From AP-15 sp963702685 (GTDB lineage: Bacteria > Pseudomonadota > Alphaproteobacteria > ATCC43930 > CGMCC-115725): a stretch of DNA of 64,000 bases. A program made the translations under genes and the position numbers. Position 1 is the stretch's first letter, and every line of letters starts with the position of its first letter. Below the pieces are notes generated by a model. That model was not told where the DNA came from, ran no database searches, and worked only from the letters and a program-made list of their open reading frames with translations. Where the stretch lies: NCBI GenBank assembly GCA_963702685.1, contig CAVPDQ010000006.1, positions 531,161 through 595,160 on the forward strand, in the 5' to 3' direction. Positions 34,309-42,825 of the stretch are shown piece by piece.

Positions 34309-34428
34309 ATGCCCGACCGGTCGAATGCGCCCGCATTGGGGATCCGCGACGTGATCGGCGCGTGGCTCGTCTCGCTCGGCGTGGCGATCGTGTGCTTCGG
34401 TCTCCCGGCGGCCGCCGCCGCCTTCTAG
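34309..34428 (+). CDS. Possible 39-residue membrane peptide
   Basis: ATG 34309 opens a short frame with one hydrophobic segment (VIGAWLVSLGVAIVCFGL) and an Ala-rich tail. It begins 20 bases after the cupredoxin stop on the same strand. The ribosome binding site is weak. The sequence around its stop (GCCGCCGCCTTCTAGCC) is repeated almost at once, so the region has undergone small duplication. Coding status is uncertain. Confidence 0.3.
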   Translation: MPDRSNAPALGIRDVIGAWLVSLGVAIVCFGLPAAAAAF

Positions 34429-34447
34429 CCCCGGCAGCCGCCGCCTT

Positions 34448-34753
34448 CTAGCCGGGCGGCCGATCGCCCTCCGCCGCCGCGCCGTGGAGCGGCGCGATCA
34501 TCGCCGCATAGGGGCCGATCTCGCCGACCTCGACGATGGTGTCGGCGGGAACGCCGAGCCGCCGGGCCGCGGCGCGGATCGCCTCGGGGTTCGGCGCCTC
34601 GTAAAGACAATAGGTCTTTTTCTTGTCGGCGCTCAGAAACGAGAACAGCCACTGAATCCCGATCTCGTCGTTGACCTCCTTGATGGCGGCCATCGTTTCG
34701 GGATCGCTCTGCACCACCTCGGCAAAATTTCGCTCGATCAAAAACAGCGGCAT
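34448..34753 (-). CDS. DUF4242 family small protein
   Basis: A 101-residue protein starting MPLFLIERNFAE at ATG 34753, with GGAGGAG upstream. DUF4242 proteins, including the nickel-binding SCO4226 of Streptomyces, are small ferredoxin-like-fold proteins. The conserved WLFSFLSADKKKTYCLYEAP block is present. No signal peptide. It is divergent from the cyclase-type regulator gene, with 117 bp between. Cellular role unknown. Confidence 0.8.
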   Translation of the reverse strand: MPLFLIERNFAEVVQSDPETMAAIKEVNDEIGIQWLFSFLSADKKKTYCLYEAPNPEAIRAAARRLGVPADTIVEVGEIGPYAAMIAPLHGAAAEGDRPPG

Positions 34754-34870
34754 CGCCGACTCCTCCGCTCCGAACAGGCTCGCCTCAACATCGAATGAAA
34801 CGATGCCGCAGGCAAGACGCAAGCTTGTGATATCCTGAACGCAAGCTGAGCAGGATGGGCCGCACCGCCG

Positions 34871-37800
34871 ATGACCGCCACGCGCCGCCTCGCCGCGATA
34901 TTGGCGGCGGACATTGCCGGCTACTCGCGGTTGATGGGCGTCGACGAGGAAGGCACCCTCGCCGCGGTCAAAGCGATCCGGCGCGAAGTGTGGGACGCCA
35001 GGGTCGAGGAGCACAGGGGCCGCATCGTCAAAACCACCGGCGACGGGCTTCTCGTCGAATTTCAGAGCGTCGTCGATGCGGTGCGCTGCGCCGTCGAATT
35101 GCAGCGAGCGATCGCCGCGCGCAACGTCGAGCTGGCGGCCGAAAGGCGGATCGAGTTCCGCATCGGCATCAATTTGGGCGACGTGATCCTCGACGAGGGC
35201 GACATCTACGGCGACGGCGTCAACATCGCCGCCCGCCTCGAAGCCTTGGCCGCGCCCGGCGACATCTGCGTCAGCCGGGTGGTGCGCGAGCAGGTCCGCG
35301 ACAAGCTCGACATCGCTTTTGAAGACGCGGGCGAGCAGCGGGTCAAGAACATCGCCCGGCCGGTGCATGTCTTTCGCGTTCCAATTGCCGGGCATGGCGC
35401 CGCCCGGCGCGCAGCGCTCGCCGATTTCGAGGGGCACCGTCCGGCGGCGGCGGCGGACGCGCCTCGCGACCGGTTTGTCGGGAGGCGGCGCGAGCTGGAG
35501 GTGCTGCACGGCGCGTTCGAGGCGGCGTGCGCCGGGCATGGGCGCATCGTCATGCTCGCCGGCGAGGCGGGCATCGGCAAGACGCGGACCGCGCAGGAAT
35601 TGGCGGGTCATGCGGTGGGGCGCGAGGCGGCGGTGCTGTGGGGCCGCTGCCATGAAGAATCCGGAGCGCCGTCCTACTGGCCCTGGGTCCAGGTCATCCG
35701 CACTGCGCTCGGCGAAGCCGGCTCCGAGGTTCTTGCCGAATTGGGTGCCGCGGCGGGCGACATCGCCGATATCGTGCCGGAGATCCGCGATCTCGTGCCG
35801 GGGCTGGAGGCGCCGGCCCCGTTGGGAGACCCGGCCGAGGCGCGCTTCCGCATGTTCGACTCGATCCGGCGACTGCTCACGAGCCTGTGCCGGCGGCGCA
35901 CCCTGCTGATCGTGCTCGACGATCTGCACTGGGCCGATGCGCCTTCGCTGCGCCTCCTCGAATTTCTCGCACCCGAGCTCGCCGCCGCCCGCTTGCTGCT
36001 GGTCGGGACTTACCGGGCGAACGAGCTGTCGCGTCAGCATCCGCTGTCGAACGCTCTGGGCGGCTTGCAGCGGGTGCGGCATTTCGCGCGGATCAACCTC
36101 GCCGGGTTGAGCGCCGAGGAGGTGCAGGCTTTTGTGGCCAGCGCCGGGAGCACGGCCCCCTCCGGGTTGGCCCAGGCGCTGCGTGGCCAAACCGAGGGCA
36201 ATCCGCTGTTCTTGCGCGAGATCGTGCGCTTTCTCGAGCAGCGCGGCGTGCTCGGGACGGGGCAGGAGGCCGCGGACGACGCCTTGCCGCCGACGATCCG
36301 CCTCCCCGAAGGGGTGACCGAGGTGATCGGCCGGCGGCTCAATTTCCTCTCCGCCGGCTGCAACGAGGTGCTGACGCTCGCCTCGGTGATCGGCCGCGAT
36401 TTTGCCTGGGAGGTGCTGGCGCGCGCCGCCGCACCGCTCGGTGAGGACATGCTGCTCGAAGCATTGGACGAGGCGATGGCCGCGCACATCGTCGAGGAGA
36501 CGGCAGGCGGGCGCTACCAGTTCACCCACAACCTCATTCGGATGACCCTTTACGACGAATTGCGCATCGCCCGGCGGCGGCAATTCCACCGCGCCGTCGG
36601 CAACGCGATCGAGGCGGTGCACCGCGCGGACCTCGATCCGCATTTGCCCGAGCTCGCTCGCCATTTCCAGGCGGCCGGCGGCGACGCCGAAAGCGAGCGG
36701 GCGATCGACTATGCGGTGCGGGCCGGGCGCCGCGCCGACGGATTGCTGGCCTTTGAGGATGCGGCGCAGTTTTTCGAAGCAGCCCTCGACGCTCACGAAC
36801 GACGCAGTGGAAGGGACCAGGCCCAGCGCTGCCGTCTCCTCTTGGAATTGGGCGAGACGCAGCGCAAATCCGGCGATTTCCCGCGCGCCAAGGCGGCGCT
36901 GCACGAAGCGGCCGATGCCGCGGAGGCGCTGGGGCTCGCCGAAATCCTGGCGCGCGCGGCGCTGGCCTTTGAGCTGGTGATGTGGCGCTCCTCGTCCTTT
37001 GTCGATGTGCAATTGTCAAAGGATCTCCTGGAGCGGGCATTGCGCGCGCTTCCCGCAAACGGCACCGCGACGCGGGTGCAGGTGGAGGGGGCGCTGACGC
37101 GGGCGCTGCTCTATTCCGAAGGGGAACAGAAGGCCAAGGTCCAGGGCGCCCGCGCGGTCGCGCTGGCGCGCGAGCTCGGCGACCCCGCGGTTTTGGCAAG
37201 CAACCTGTTCTATCTCTCCGATTTCATCTGGGGCCCGGATCAGAGCAAGGAAGGCCTCGATTACGCGGGCGAATTGCTGGCCGCCGCCGATGCGTCAGGC
37301 AATCTCGAAGCCGCCTCGATCGCGCACACGTTGCGGTTGGCTTTTTACCTCGCGCTCGGCGACATCGCCGCCGCCGATGCCGAGATCGACGCATTGAAGC
37401 GCATCGATCAATTTATCCGCCAGCCGACCTATTCGAACGCCGTCCTCAGCTATGAGGCGATGCTGGCCATGCTGCGCGGCCGGCTCGACCACGCCGAACG
37501 CAACTATCTCCAGATCATGGCGCAGCTGCGGCGCAGCCCAACCGGGCAGAGAGAGCAGCTCGGCGTCCAGATCTTCGCGTTGCGCCGCGCGCAGGGGCGG
37601 CTTGCCGAGCTGGCGCCGGTCGTCGCGACATTTCTGCGCGAGCAGGCAGCAAGCGCCGTCTGGCGTCCCGGCCTGGCCGTGCTCTACCTGGAGATGGGCC
37701 AGACCGAGGACGCGCGCCGTGAATTCGAGGCATTGGCGGCGCGGGATTTCAAGGACCTGCCCCAAGACGGGCGCTGGCTGTTTTGCATGGTCTATCTGAG

Positions 37801-38401
37801 CGAGGTCTGCGGGGCGCTCGGCGACGCCGCGCGAGCGGCGATCCTCTACCCGCTGCTCGCCCCCTATGCCGGCCGCAATATCGTTTTGGGCGGGGCCATT
37901 GCCGGCTGCGGTTCGGCCGATCGTTATCTCGGGCTGCTCTCTACCGCGATGGGCCGGTGTGCCGATGCGGAACGCCATTTCGAAGAAGCGCTGGCGATGA
38001 ACGGGCGGATCGGCGCGCGCCTGCCCATCACCCACACCCAGTATGATTACGCGGCGATGCTGCTCGCGCGAGCCGAGCCCGGCGACCGCGACCGTGCCGT
38101 TGCGTTGCTGCGGTCGTGCCTGGAGAGCGCGCGCGAGATCGGCATGCGCGTGATCGAGGAGCGCGCCCGCCGCCGCCTCGACAAATTGTCCGCCGTCGCC
38201 TCGCCCGACGAATTGACCCAGCGCGAGTCCGAGGTGCTGCGCCTCGTTGCGATCGGCCGCAGCAACGCCGACATCGCCCTCGTGCTCTCGATCAGCCTCA
38301 ACACCGTCGCCACCCACGTGCGCAACATCCTCGCCAAGACCGGCTGCGCCAACCGCACCGAAGCCGCCGCCTACGCCATGCGCCACGGGCTGGCGCCGTA
38401 A
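34871..38401 (+). CDS. Class III cyclase-ATPase-TPR-LuxR multidomain regulator
   Basis: A 1176-residue protein. Residues 1-180 are a class III adenylate/guanylate cyclase domain with metal aspartates Asp14 (AADIAGYSRL) and Asp58 (KTTGDGLLVEF). From about 200 comes a STAND/AAA ATPase with Walker A GEAGIGKT at 231-238 and Walker B aspartates 350-351 in LLIVLDDLHWAD. A long helical TPR-like region covers about 600-1090. The C-terminus (from about 1110, LTQRESEVLRLVAIG through NTVATHVRNILAKTG) is a LuxR/GerE helix-turn-helix. It could bind DNA while making or sensing a cyclic nucleotide, much as MalT-type STAND regulators combine ATPase and HTH. The signal and target genes are unknown. It is divergent from the DUF4242 gene. 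Confidence 0.88.
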   Translation: MTATRRLAAILAADIAGYSRLMGVDEEGTLAAVKAIRREVWDARVEEHRGRIVKTTGDGLLVEFQSVVDAVRCAVELQRAIAARNVELAAERRIEFRIGINLGDVILDEGDIYGDGVNIAARLEALAAPGDICVSRVVREQVRDKLDIAFEDAGEQRVKNIARPVHVFRVPIAGHGAARRAALADFEGHRPAAAADAPRDRFVGRRRELEVLHGAFEAACAGHGRIVMLAGEAGIGKTRTAQELAGHAVGREAAVLWGRCHEESGAPSYWPWVQVIRTALGEAGSEVLAELGAAAGDIADIVPEIRDLVPGLEAPAPLGDPAEARFRMFDSIRRLLTSLCRRRTLLIVLDDLHWADAPSLRLLEFLAPELAAARLLLVGTYRANELSRQHPLSNALGGLQRVRHFARINLAGLSAEEVQAFVASAGSTAPSGLAQALRGQTEGNPLFLREIVRFLEQRGVLGTGQEAADDALPPTIRLPEGVTEVIGRRLNFLSAGCNEVLTLASVIGRDFAWEVLARAAAPLGEDMLLEALDEAMAAHIVEETAGGRYQFTHNLIRMTLYDELRIARRRQFHRAVGNAIEAVHRADLDPHLPELARHFQAAGGDAESERAIDYAVRAGRRADGLLAFEDAAQFFEAALDAHERRSGRDQAQRCRLLLELGETQRKSGDFPRAKAALHEAADAAEALGLAEILARAALAFELVMWRSSSFVDVQLSKDLLERALRALPANGTATRVQVEGALTRALLYSEGEQKAKVQGARAVALARELGDPAVLASNLFYLSDFIWGPDQSKEGLDYAGELLAAADASGNLEAASIAHTLRLAFYLALGDIAAADAEIDALKRIDQFIRQPTYSNAVLSYEAMLAMLRGRLDHAERNYLQIMAQLRRSPTGQREQLGVQIFALRRAQGRLAELAPVVATFLREQAASAVWRPGLAVLYLEMGQTEDARREFEALAARDFKDLPQDGRWLFCMVYLSEVCGALGDAARAAILYPLLAPYAGRNIVLGGAIAGCGSADRYLGLLSTAMGRCADAERHFEEALAMNGRIGARLPITHTQYDYAAMLLARAEPGDRDRAVALLRSCLESAREIGMRVIEERARRRLDKLSAVASPDELTQRESEVLRLVAIGRSNADIALVLSISLNTVATHVRNILAKTGCANRTEAAAYAMRHGLAP

Positions 38402-38434
38402 TCGTCATAGACGATGCCGGGCGGCCGCGATCTT

Positions 38435-38500
38435 CACCGGGCGTTTTCGTCATCACCGGGCGTTTTCGTCATCACCGGGCGTTTTCGTCATCACCGGGCT
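38435..38500. repeat. 19-bp tandem repeat array
   Basis: The unit CACCGGGCGTTTTCGTCAT is present three times without mismatch, followed by a partial fourth copy that merges into the CACCGGGCTCGACCCGGTG palindrome. It looks like slippage or amplification from one arm of a REP-like palindrome. Confidence 0.92.
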
Positions 38501-38542
38501 CGACCCGGTGATCCCCTCCGCCACCGACGGCGGGGTGGGGAT

Positions 38543-38561
38543 GGCCGGATCAAGTCCGGCC
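38543..38561. repeat. REP-like palindrome GGCCGGATCAAGTCCGGCC
   Basis: A perfect palindromic copy of the dispersed family, identical in core to that at 33883-33902. Confidence 0.85.
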
Positions 38562-38752
38562 ATGACGGTTTTGGCTATGGACGACACTGTCCTTTGCGAC
38601 CGGAGGCGGCGTCTCATCATTCCTGATGAGGAAGCGGCTCGTGGCGCGATGGAGCGCATCTCGTCGGTTCTGACGATTTATCGGATTTGGCGGTCCCGTA
38701 AGATCGGCAATGGGCACGGCAGGGGGCCGCGCCGATCTTTCTGGAGGCGACA

Positions 38753-39916
38753 ATGGGTGAGCACATCCTGTCCGACGATCTGCTGCATCGGTTCGCCGAG
38801 CGCTGCGCCGGCTACGACCGCGAGAACCGGTTTTTTCAGGAGGATTTCGACGATCTGAAGGATGCCGGCTATCTGACGCTGCCGGTGCCGAAAGAATTGG
38901 GCGGCGCCGGTTTTACGCTCGCCCAAATCTGCCGCGAGCAGCGCCGGCTCGGCTATCACGCCCCGGCGACCGCACTCGGCGTCAACATGCACGTCTACTG
39001 GCTCGGAGTTGCCGCCGATCTGTGGCGCCAGGGCGACCATTCGCTCGAATGGCTGCTGCTCGAGGCGATGGAAGGCGAGATCTTCAACGCTGGCCATTCC
39101 GAGCGCGGCAACGACCTGCCGGTGCTGCTCTCGACCACCAAGGCCGAGCGGGTCGAGGGCGGCTTCCGCTTTACCGGGCACAAGATGTTCGGCAGCATGA
39201 TGCCGGTGTGGACCCGCATGGGAATGCACGGCATGTGGGCCGACGCCGAGGGCGGGCCCAAGATCGTGCACGCCTTTATGCCGCGGGACAATGACGGCTA
39301 CCGCATCGTCGAAACCTGGGACACGATGGGGATGCGCGCGACCCGCAGCGACGACACGCTGCTCGAAGGCGCCTTTGTCCCCGACAAATACGTCGCGCGC
39401 ATTCTGCCGGCCGGCGGCGCCGACAACTATATCGTCGCCGTCTTCGCCTGGGCATTGCTCGGCTTCGCCAACACCTATTGCGGGGTGGCACAGCGGGCGA
39501 TCGATCTCGCTTTGCCGGGGATCAAGGGCAAGGCCTCGCTCGGGGTGACGCGCTCGATGGCCTACCATCCTGAGATCCAGCACATGGTGGCCGAGATGAT
39601 GCTCGATTTCGACCCGATCGGCCCGCATCTCGACAAGGTGGCCGAGGACTGGTCGAACGGGGTTGATTACGGCCATGGCTGGCCGGCGAAAATAGTCTCG
39701 GCCAAGTATCACGCGGTCGAGGCGTGCTGGCGCATCGTCGACAAGGCGATGGAGGTCTCGGGCGGCGCCGGCATGTTCCGCAAGAACGAATTGGAGCGGC
39801 TCTTCCGCGACGCGCGCTGCGGCCGCTTTCACCCGGCCAACACCTTTCTCACCCATGAGATCGTCGCCAAGACCGCCCTCGGCATCGACCTCGGCGAGCA
39901 GCCCCGCTGGGGCTGA
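38753..39916 (+). CDS. Acyl-CoA dehydrogenase family protein
   Basis: A 387-residue flavoprotein of the acyl-CoA dehydrogenase superfamily. Recognisable features are the N-terminal LVxxELGG-like VPKELGGAGFTLAQICREQ, the FAD/substrate region FTGHKMFGSMMP and TWDTMGMRATRSDDTLLEG, and the C-terminal VSGGAGMFRKNELERLFRDAR. Family members oxidise acyl-CoA thioesters or act as flavin monooxygenases of related fold. The glutamate base used by true dehydrogenases was not confidently located. Start ATG 38753, with GGAGG upstream. ilvD follows after 82 bp on the same strand. Substrate unknown. Confidence 0.87.
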   Translation: MGEHILSDDLLHRFAERCAGYDRENRFFQEDFDDLKDAGYLTLPVPKELGGAGFTLAQICREQRRLGYHAPATALGVNMHVYWLGVAADLWRQGDHSLEWLLLEAMEGEIFNAGHSERGNDLPVLLSTTKAERVEGGFRFTGHKMFGSMMPVWTRMGMHGMWADAEGGPKIVHAFMPRDNDGYRIVETWDTMGMRATRSDDTLLEGAFVPDKYVARILPAGGADNYIVAVFAWALLGFANTYCGVAQRAIDLALPGIKGKASLGVTRSMAYHPEIQHMVAEMMLDFDPIGPHLDKVAEDWSNGVDYGHGWPAKIVSAKYHAVEACWRIVDKAMEVSGGAGMFRKNELERLFRDARCGRFHPANTFLTHEIVAKTALGIDLGEQPRWG

Positions 39917-39998
39917 GCGCGGCACCCCGCAGCATTGATCGCACCCGGCGGCGGCGTTACGGTGCCGGCCCCAACCGCCGCCGACCGGAGCTTTTGCC

Positions 39999-41735
39999 AT
40001 GCCTGACGACGTTCGCCGCCCCGCCATCGACAAATCGCGGCTGCCGAGCCGGCATGTGACGGTCGGGCCGGAGCGGGCGCCGCACCGCGCGTTTCTTTAT
40101 GCAATGGGGCTGACCGACGAGCAGATCGCCCAGCCCCTGGTCGGCGTCGCCACCACCTGGAACGAGTCGGCGCCGTGCAACATCTCGCTCGCCCGCCAGG
40201 CGCAGGCGGCGAAGAAGGGGGTCGCCGCCACCGGCGGCACGCCGCGCGAGTTCACCACGATCACCGTGACCGACGGCATCGCGATGGGCCATGAGGGGAT
40301 GAAATCCTCGCTCGTCAGCCGCGAGGTCATCGCCAACTCGGTCGAATTGTCGATGCGCGGCCATTGCTACGACGCGCTGGTCGGGCTCGCCGGCTGCGAC
40401 AAATCGCTGCCGGGGATGATGATGGCGATGCTGCGGCTCAACGTGCCGGCGGTCTTTATGTATGGCGGCTCGATCCTGCCGGGCCGATTCAAGGGGAAGG
40501 ACGTGACCATCGGCGACGTGTTCGAGGGCGTCGGCGCGCACAATGTCGGCAATCTCACCGACGAGGAATTGCACGAATTGGAATGCGTCGCCTGCCCGTC
40601 GGCGGGCTCGTGCGGCGGGCTCTTCACCGCCAACACGATGGCCTGCGTGTCGGAGGCCCTGGGCCTCGCGCTCCCCGGCTCGGCCGGCGCGCCCGCCCCG
40701 TACGACTTGCGCGATGCCTATGCCGAAGCCTCGGGCCAGGCGGTAATGGAATTGTTGCGCCGCAATATCCGGCCGCGCGACATCGTGACCCGCGAGGCGA
40801 TCGAGAATGCAGCGACTGTCGTCGCCGCGGCCGGCGGCTCGACCAATGGCGGCTTGCACATCCCGGCGATCGCCCACGAAGCAGGCATCGATTTCGACCT
40901 GCACGCCTTTGGCGCGATCTCAAAGCGCACCCCCTATATCGGCGATTTAAAGCCGGGCGGCCGCTATGTGATGAAGGATTTGCACGATATCGGCGGCGTG
41001 CCGGTCTTGATGAAGGCGTTGCTCGAAGGCGGCTATCTGCACGGCGACTGCTTGACCGTGACCGGCAGGACCATCGCCGAGAATTTGCGGGATGTCCGCT
41101 TTCCGACGAACCAGGACGTGGTGCGGCCGACTTCCCGGCCATTGGCGCCGACCGGCGGGCTCGTCGTGCTGACCGGCAATCTGGCGCCGCAAGGGGCGAT
41201 CGTCAAAGTCGCCGGCATGACCAATTTGCGCTTTACCGGGACCGCGCTGTGCTTCGATTGCGAGGAGGACGCCTTCGCCGCGGTCGAGCGCCGCGCCTAC
41301 AAGGAAGGCGACATCATCGTCATCCGCTACGAAGGGCCGCGCGGCGGGCCGGGCATGCGCGAGATGCTGTCGACGACCGCGGCCCTTTACGGCCAAGGGG
41401 TCGGCGAAAAGGTGGCGCTGATCACCGACGGCCGGTTCTCGGGCGCCACGCACGGCTTTTGCGTCGGCCATGTCGGGCCGGAAGCCGCGGTCGGCGGCCC
41501 GATCGGGCTCTTGCGCGACGGCGACCGGATCACGATCGACGCCGCCGCCGGCACGATCGAGGCGGCGTTGAGCGACGCCGAATTCGCCGAGCGCCGGCGG
41601 GCCTGGGCGGCGCGGCGCCACGACTATCAATCGGGCTGCCTGTGGCGCTATTCGCAAACCGTGGGCGACGCCGAAAAGGGTGCCGTCACCCACCCCGGCG
41701 CCCGCGCCGAAACCCATACCTACGCCGATATCTAG
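39999..41735 (+). CDS. ilvD: Dihydroxy-acid dehydratase (IlvD/Edd family)
   Basis: A 578-residue iron-sulfur dehydratase of valine/isoleucine synthesis that converts 2,3-dihydroxy-isovalerate and its isoleucine-pathway homologue to 2-keto acids. Cluster cysteines are expected in ESAPCNISLARQ, ALVGLAGCDKSLPGMMMA and ACPSAGSCGGLFTANTM. ITDGRFSGATHGFCVGH is the conserved C-terminal block. Length and motifs fit IlvD; phosphogluconate dehydratase (Edd) is longer and differs in these regions, and sugar-acid dehydratases of the same family are the main alternative. GGAG lies eight bases before ATG 39999. Confidence 0.9.
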   Translation: MPDDVRRPAIDKSRLPSRHVTVGPERAPHRAFLYAMGLTDEQIAQPLVGVATTWNESAPCNISLARQAQAAKKGVAATGGTPREFTTITVTDGIAMGHEGMKSSLVSREVIANSVELSMRGHCYDALVGLAGCDKSLPGMMMAMLRLNVPAVFMYGGSILPGRFKGKDVTIGDVFEGVGAHNVGNLTDEELHELECVACPSAGSCGGLFTANTMACVSEALGLALPGSAGAPAPYDLRDAYAEASGQAVMELLRRNIRPRDIVTREAIENAATVVAAAGGSTNGGLHIPAIAHEAGIDFDLHAFGAISKRTPYIGDLKPGGRYVMKDLHDIGGVPVLMKALLEGGYLHGDCLTVTGRTIAENLRDVRFPTNQDVVRPTSRPLAPTGGLVVLTGNLAPQGAIVKVAGMTNLRFTGTALCFDCEEDAFAAVERRAYKEGDIIVIRYEGPRGGPGMREMLSTTAALYGQGVGEKVALITDGRFSGATHGFCVGHVGPEAAVGGPIGLLRDGDRITIDAAAGTIEAALSDAEFAERRRAWAARRHDYQSGCLWRYSQTVGDAEKGAVTHPGARAETHTYADI

Positions 41736-41841
41736 AGCGAGATCCGATCAGGTTGCATCAGCCCGTCAGCCGTCAGCCCCCCTCACCCCTTGGAGATGTC
41801 TACGCAATTACGGTGCAGCACGTGCGGAGTTACGGACGGAG

Positions 41842-42125
41842 TTACGGTGACAGTGCACTAAATGGTCTCACTCGCATGCTCCGACGCGGGATGCGGGTAG
41901 GAGCGCCACTTCAGCATGGCGAGGCGGCAGAGGCGAGCCATTCTGCAATTAAGTGCACTGTCACCGTACCGGCGCAGTCTGCGAATTAAGTGCACTGTCA
42001 CCAAATGGTCTCACTCGCATGCTCCGACGCGGGATGCGGGTAGGAGCGCCACTTCAGTCACGGCGAGGCGGCACCGTAGGCCTGCACGTAACCATTCTGC
42101 AATTAAGTGCACTGTCACCGTAACC
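41842..42125. repeat. GTGCACTGTCACC repeats and ~66-bp direct repeat
   Basis: AATTAAGTGCACTGTCACC occurs at about 41947, 41983 and 42099 on the plus strand, and the inverse TTACGGTGACAGTGCACT at 41842. A direct repeat starting AAATGGTCTCACTCGCATGC is found at 41860 and again at 42003, 143 bp apart. The layout (inverted and direct copies of a short motif) resembles flanks of RAYT-type transposase genes, but no transposase is present here. Confidence 0.85.
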
Positions 42126-42205
42126 CTCGCCACCGTAACCCGGCGTAACCCGCCGTAACCCGTAACCCCGCCGTAACCCCGTAACCCGCGCGTAACCCCA
42201 CGTAA
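42117..42205. repeat. CGTAACCC short tandem repeats
   Basis: Roughly ten copies of a 7-10-base unit with core CGTAACCC, separated by variable CG-rich bases. The core is the tail of the neighbouring GTGCACTGTCACCGTAAC motif, so the array probably arose by slippage from it. Confidence 0.85.
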
Positions 42206-42320
42206 CCGAATGAGAGCGGCCGGTACGATGCCCGTCTTTTGCCACCGCATCGCGGCGGGAACGATGGCGCCGCCGTTTTGTTTGCCGGCATGACCATGAG
42301 TTTTCGAGGAGGCAGAGGTC

Positions 42321-42686
42321 ATGATGCGGACGACTTTGGCGAGCTTGGCTTTCGCCGCGGGCTGCCTGACGGCGGTCGCGGCGGTCCCCACGGCGCAGGC
42401 CCAGATGCGGCCCGTCCAAATGGTAACGAATGGCCCGCAGAGCAGCAGGGGCGATGAAGCGGTCAATTGGTCGGCGCGGCAGAACGTGATCCAGAGCCAA
42501 CATTATGACCGGATGGTCGAAACCAGCCCGGGCTTCCGCCAAGCGCGGATGCGCAAGGAATGCGGGCCGATCACCGATGCGCAGTTGCATGCGAGCTGTC
42601 TGGCGAGCTTCAGCCAGGGCGAGCCGATGGCCGGGTCGTCGTCGCCGCCGCATCGCTACCGCTACAACAGCAACGCCGGCCGCTGA
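42321..42686 (+). CDS. Small secreted protein of unknown function
   Basis: A 121-residue protein with a Sec signal peptide ending AQA (core TLASLAFAAGCLTAVAAVPT), so it is exported. The mature part is polar with two cysteines (KECGPITDAQLHASC) that may pair. Two adjacent ATGs (42321 and 42324) follow GAGGCAGAGG. No family was recognised. It stands between repeat arrays and is convergent with the pentose-phosphate operon. Confidence 0.7.
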   Translation: MMRTTLASLAFAAGCLTAVAAVPTAQAQMRPVQMVTNGPQSSRGDEAVNWSARQNVIQSQHYDRMVETSPGFRQARMRKECGPITDAQLHASCLASFSQGEPMAGSSSPPHRYRYNSNAGR

Positions 42687-42689
42687 GCC

Positions 42690-42810
42690 GGATCGGATGC
42701 GATCGGGGCCGTCCGGGCGGGCGCCCCGTCGATTGATCCGACCGGGGGCCGTCCGAGCGGGCGGCCCCGTCCTTTGATCCGACCGGGGTCGTCCGAGCGG
42801 GCGGTCTTGG
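42690..42810. repeat. ~45-bp imperfect tandem repeat at the operon end
   Basis: Nearly three copies of a unit containing TTGATCCGACCGGGG and CCGTCCGAGCGGGCGG. The G+C-rich arms (GGGGCC and GGCCCC) can fold into hairpins. The array separates the convergent secreted-protein gene from the HAD phosphatase gene and might help end both transcripts. Confidence 0.8.
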
Positions 42811-42825
42811 CCAGTCCTTGAGGAT

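Larger units (their letters stand above)
38402..38752. other. Intergenic gap before the acyl-CoA dehydrogenase
   Basis: 351 bp holding the 19-bp tandem array (38435-38500), CACCGGGCTCGACCCGGTG (38492-38510), a REP-like palindrome (38543-38561) and then about 150 bp of unique sequence. TAAGAT at 38699-38704 is a possible -10 element 48 bp before the acyl-CoA dehydrogenase start, and GGAGGC is a good ribosome binding site there. Confidence 0.6.
41736..42320. other. Repeat-filled intergenic region after ilvD
   Basis: 585 bp without a credible gene. It is made of GTGCACTGTCACC motifs, a ~66-bp direct repeat and a CGTAACCC short-repeat run, all listed separately. The last 80 bases contain the start region of the secreted-protein gene. 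Confidence 0.75.

Noticed and set aside
34754..37012. Upstream extension of the DUF4242 frame to 854 codons
   Set aside because: The extension is antisense to the cyclase gene. A good ribosome binding site and the family N-terminus place the start at 34753.
38435..38500. Possible CRISPR array
   Set aside because: Units of 19 bp are directly adjacent with no unique spacers and there are no cas genes, so it is a simple tandem repeat.
42117..42205. Telomere-like CGTAACCC repeats as a replicon end
   Set aside because: The spacing is irregular and the core derives from the neighbouring GTGCACTGTCACCGTAAC motif. Ordinary genes continue on both sides, so a chromosome or plasmid end is not supported.
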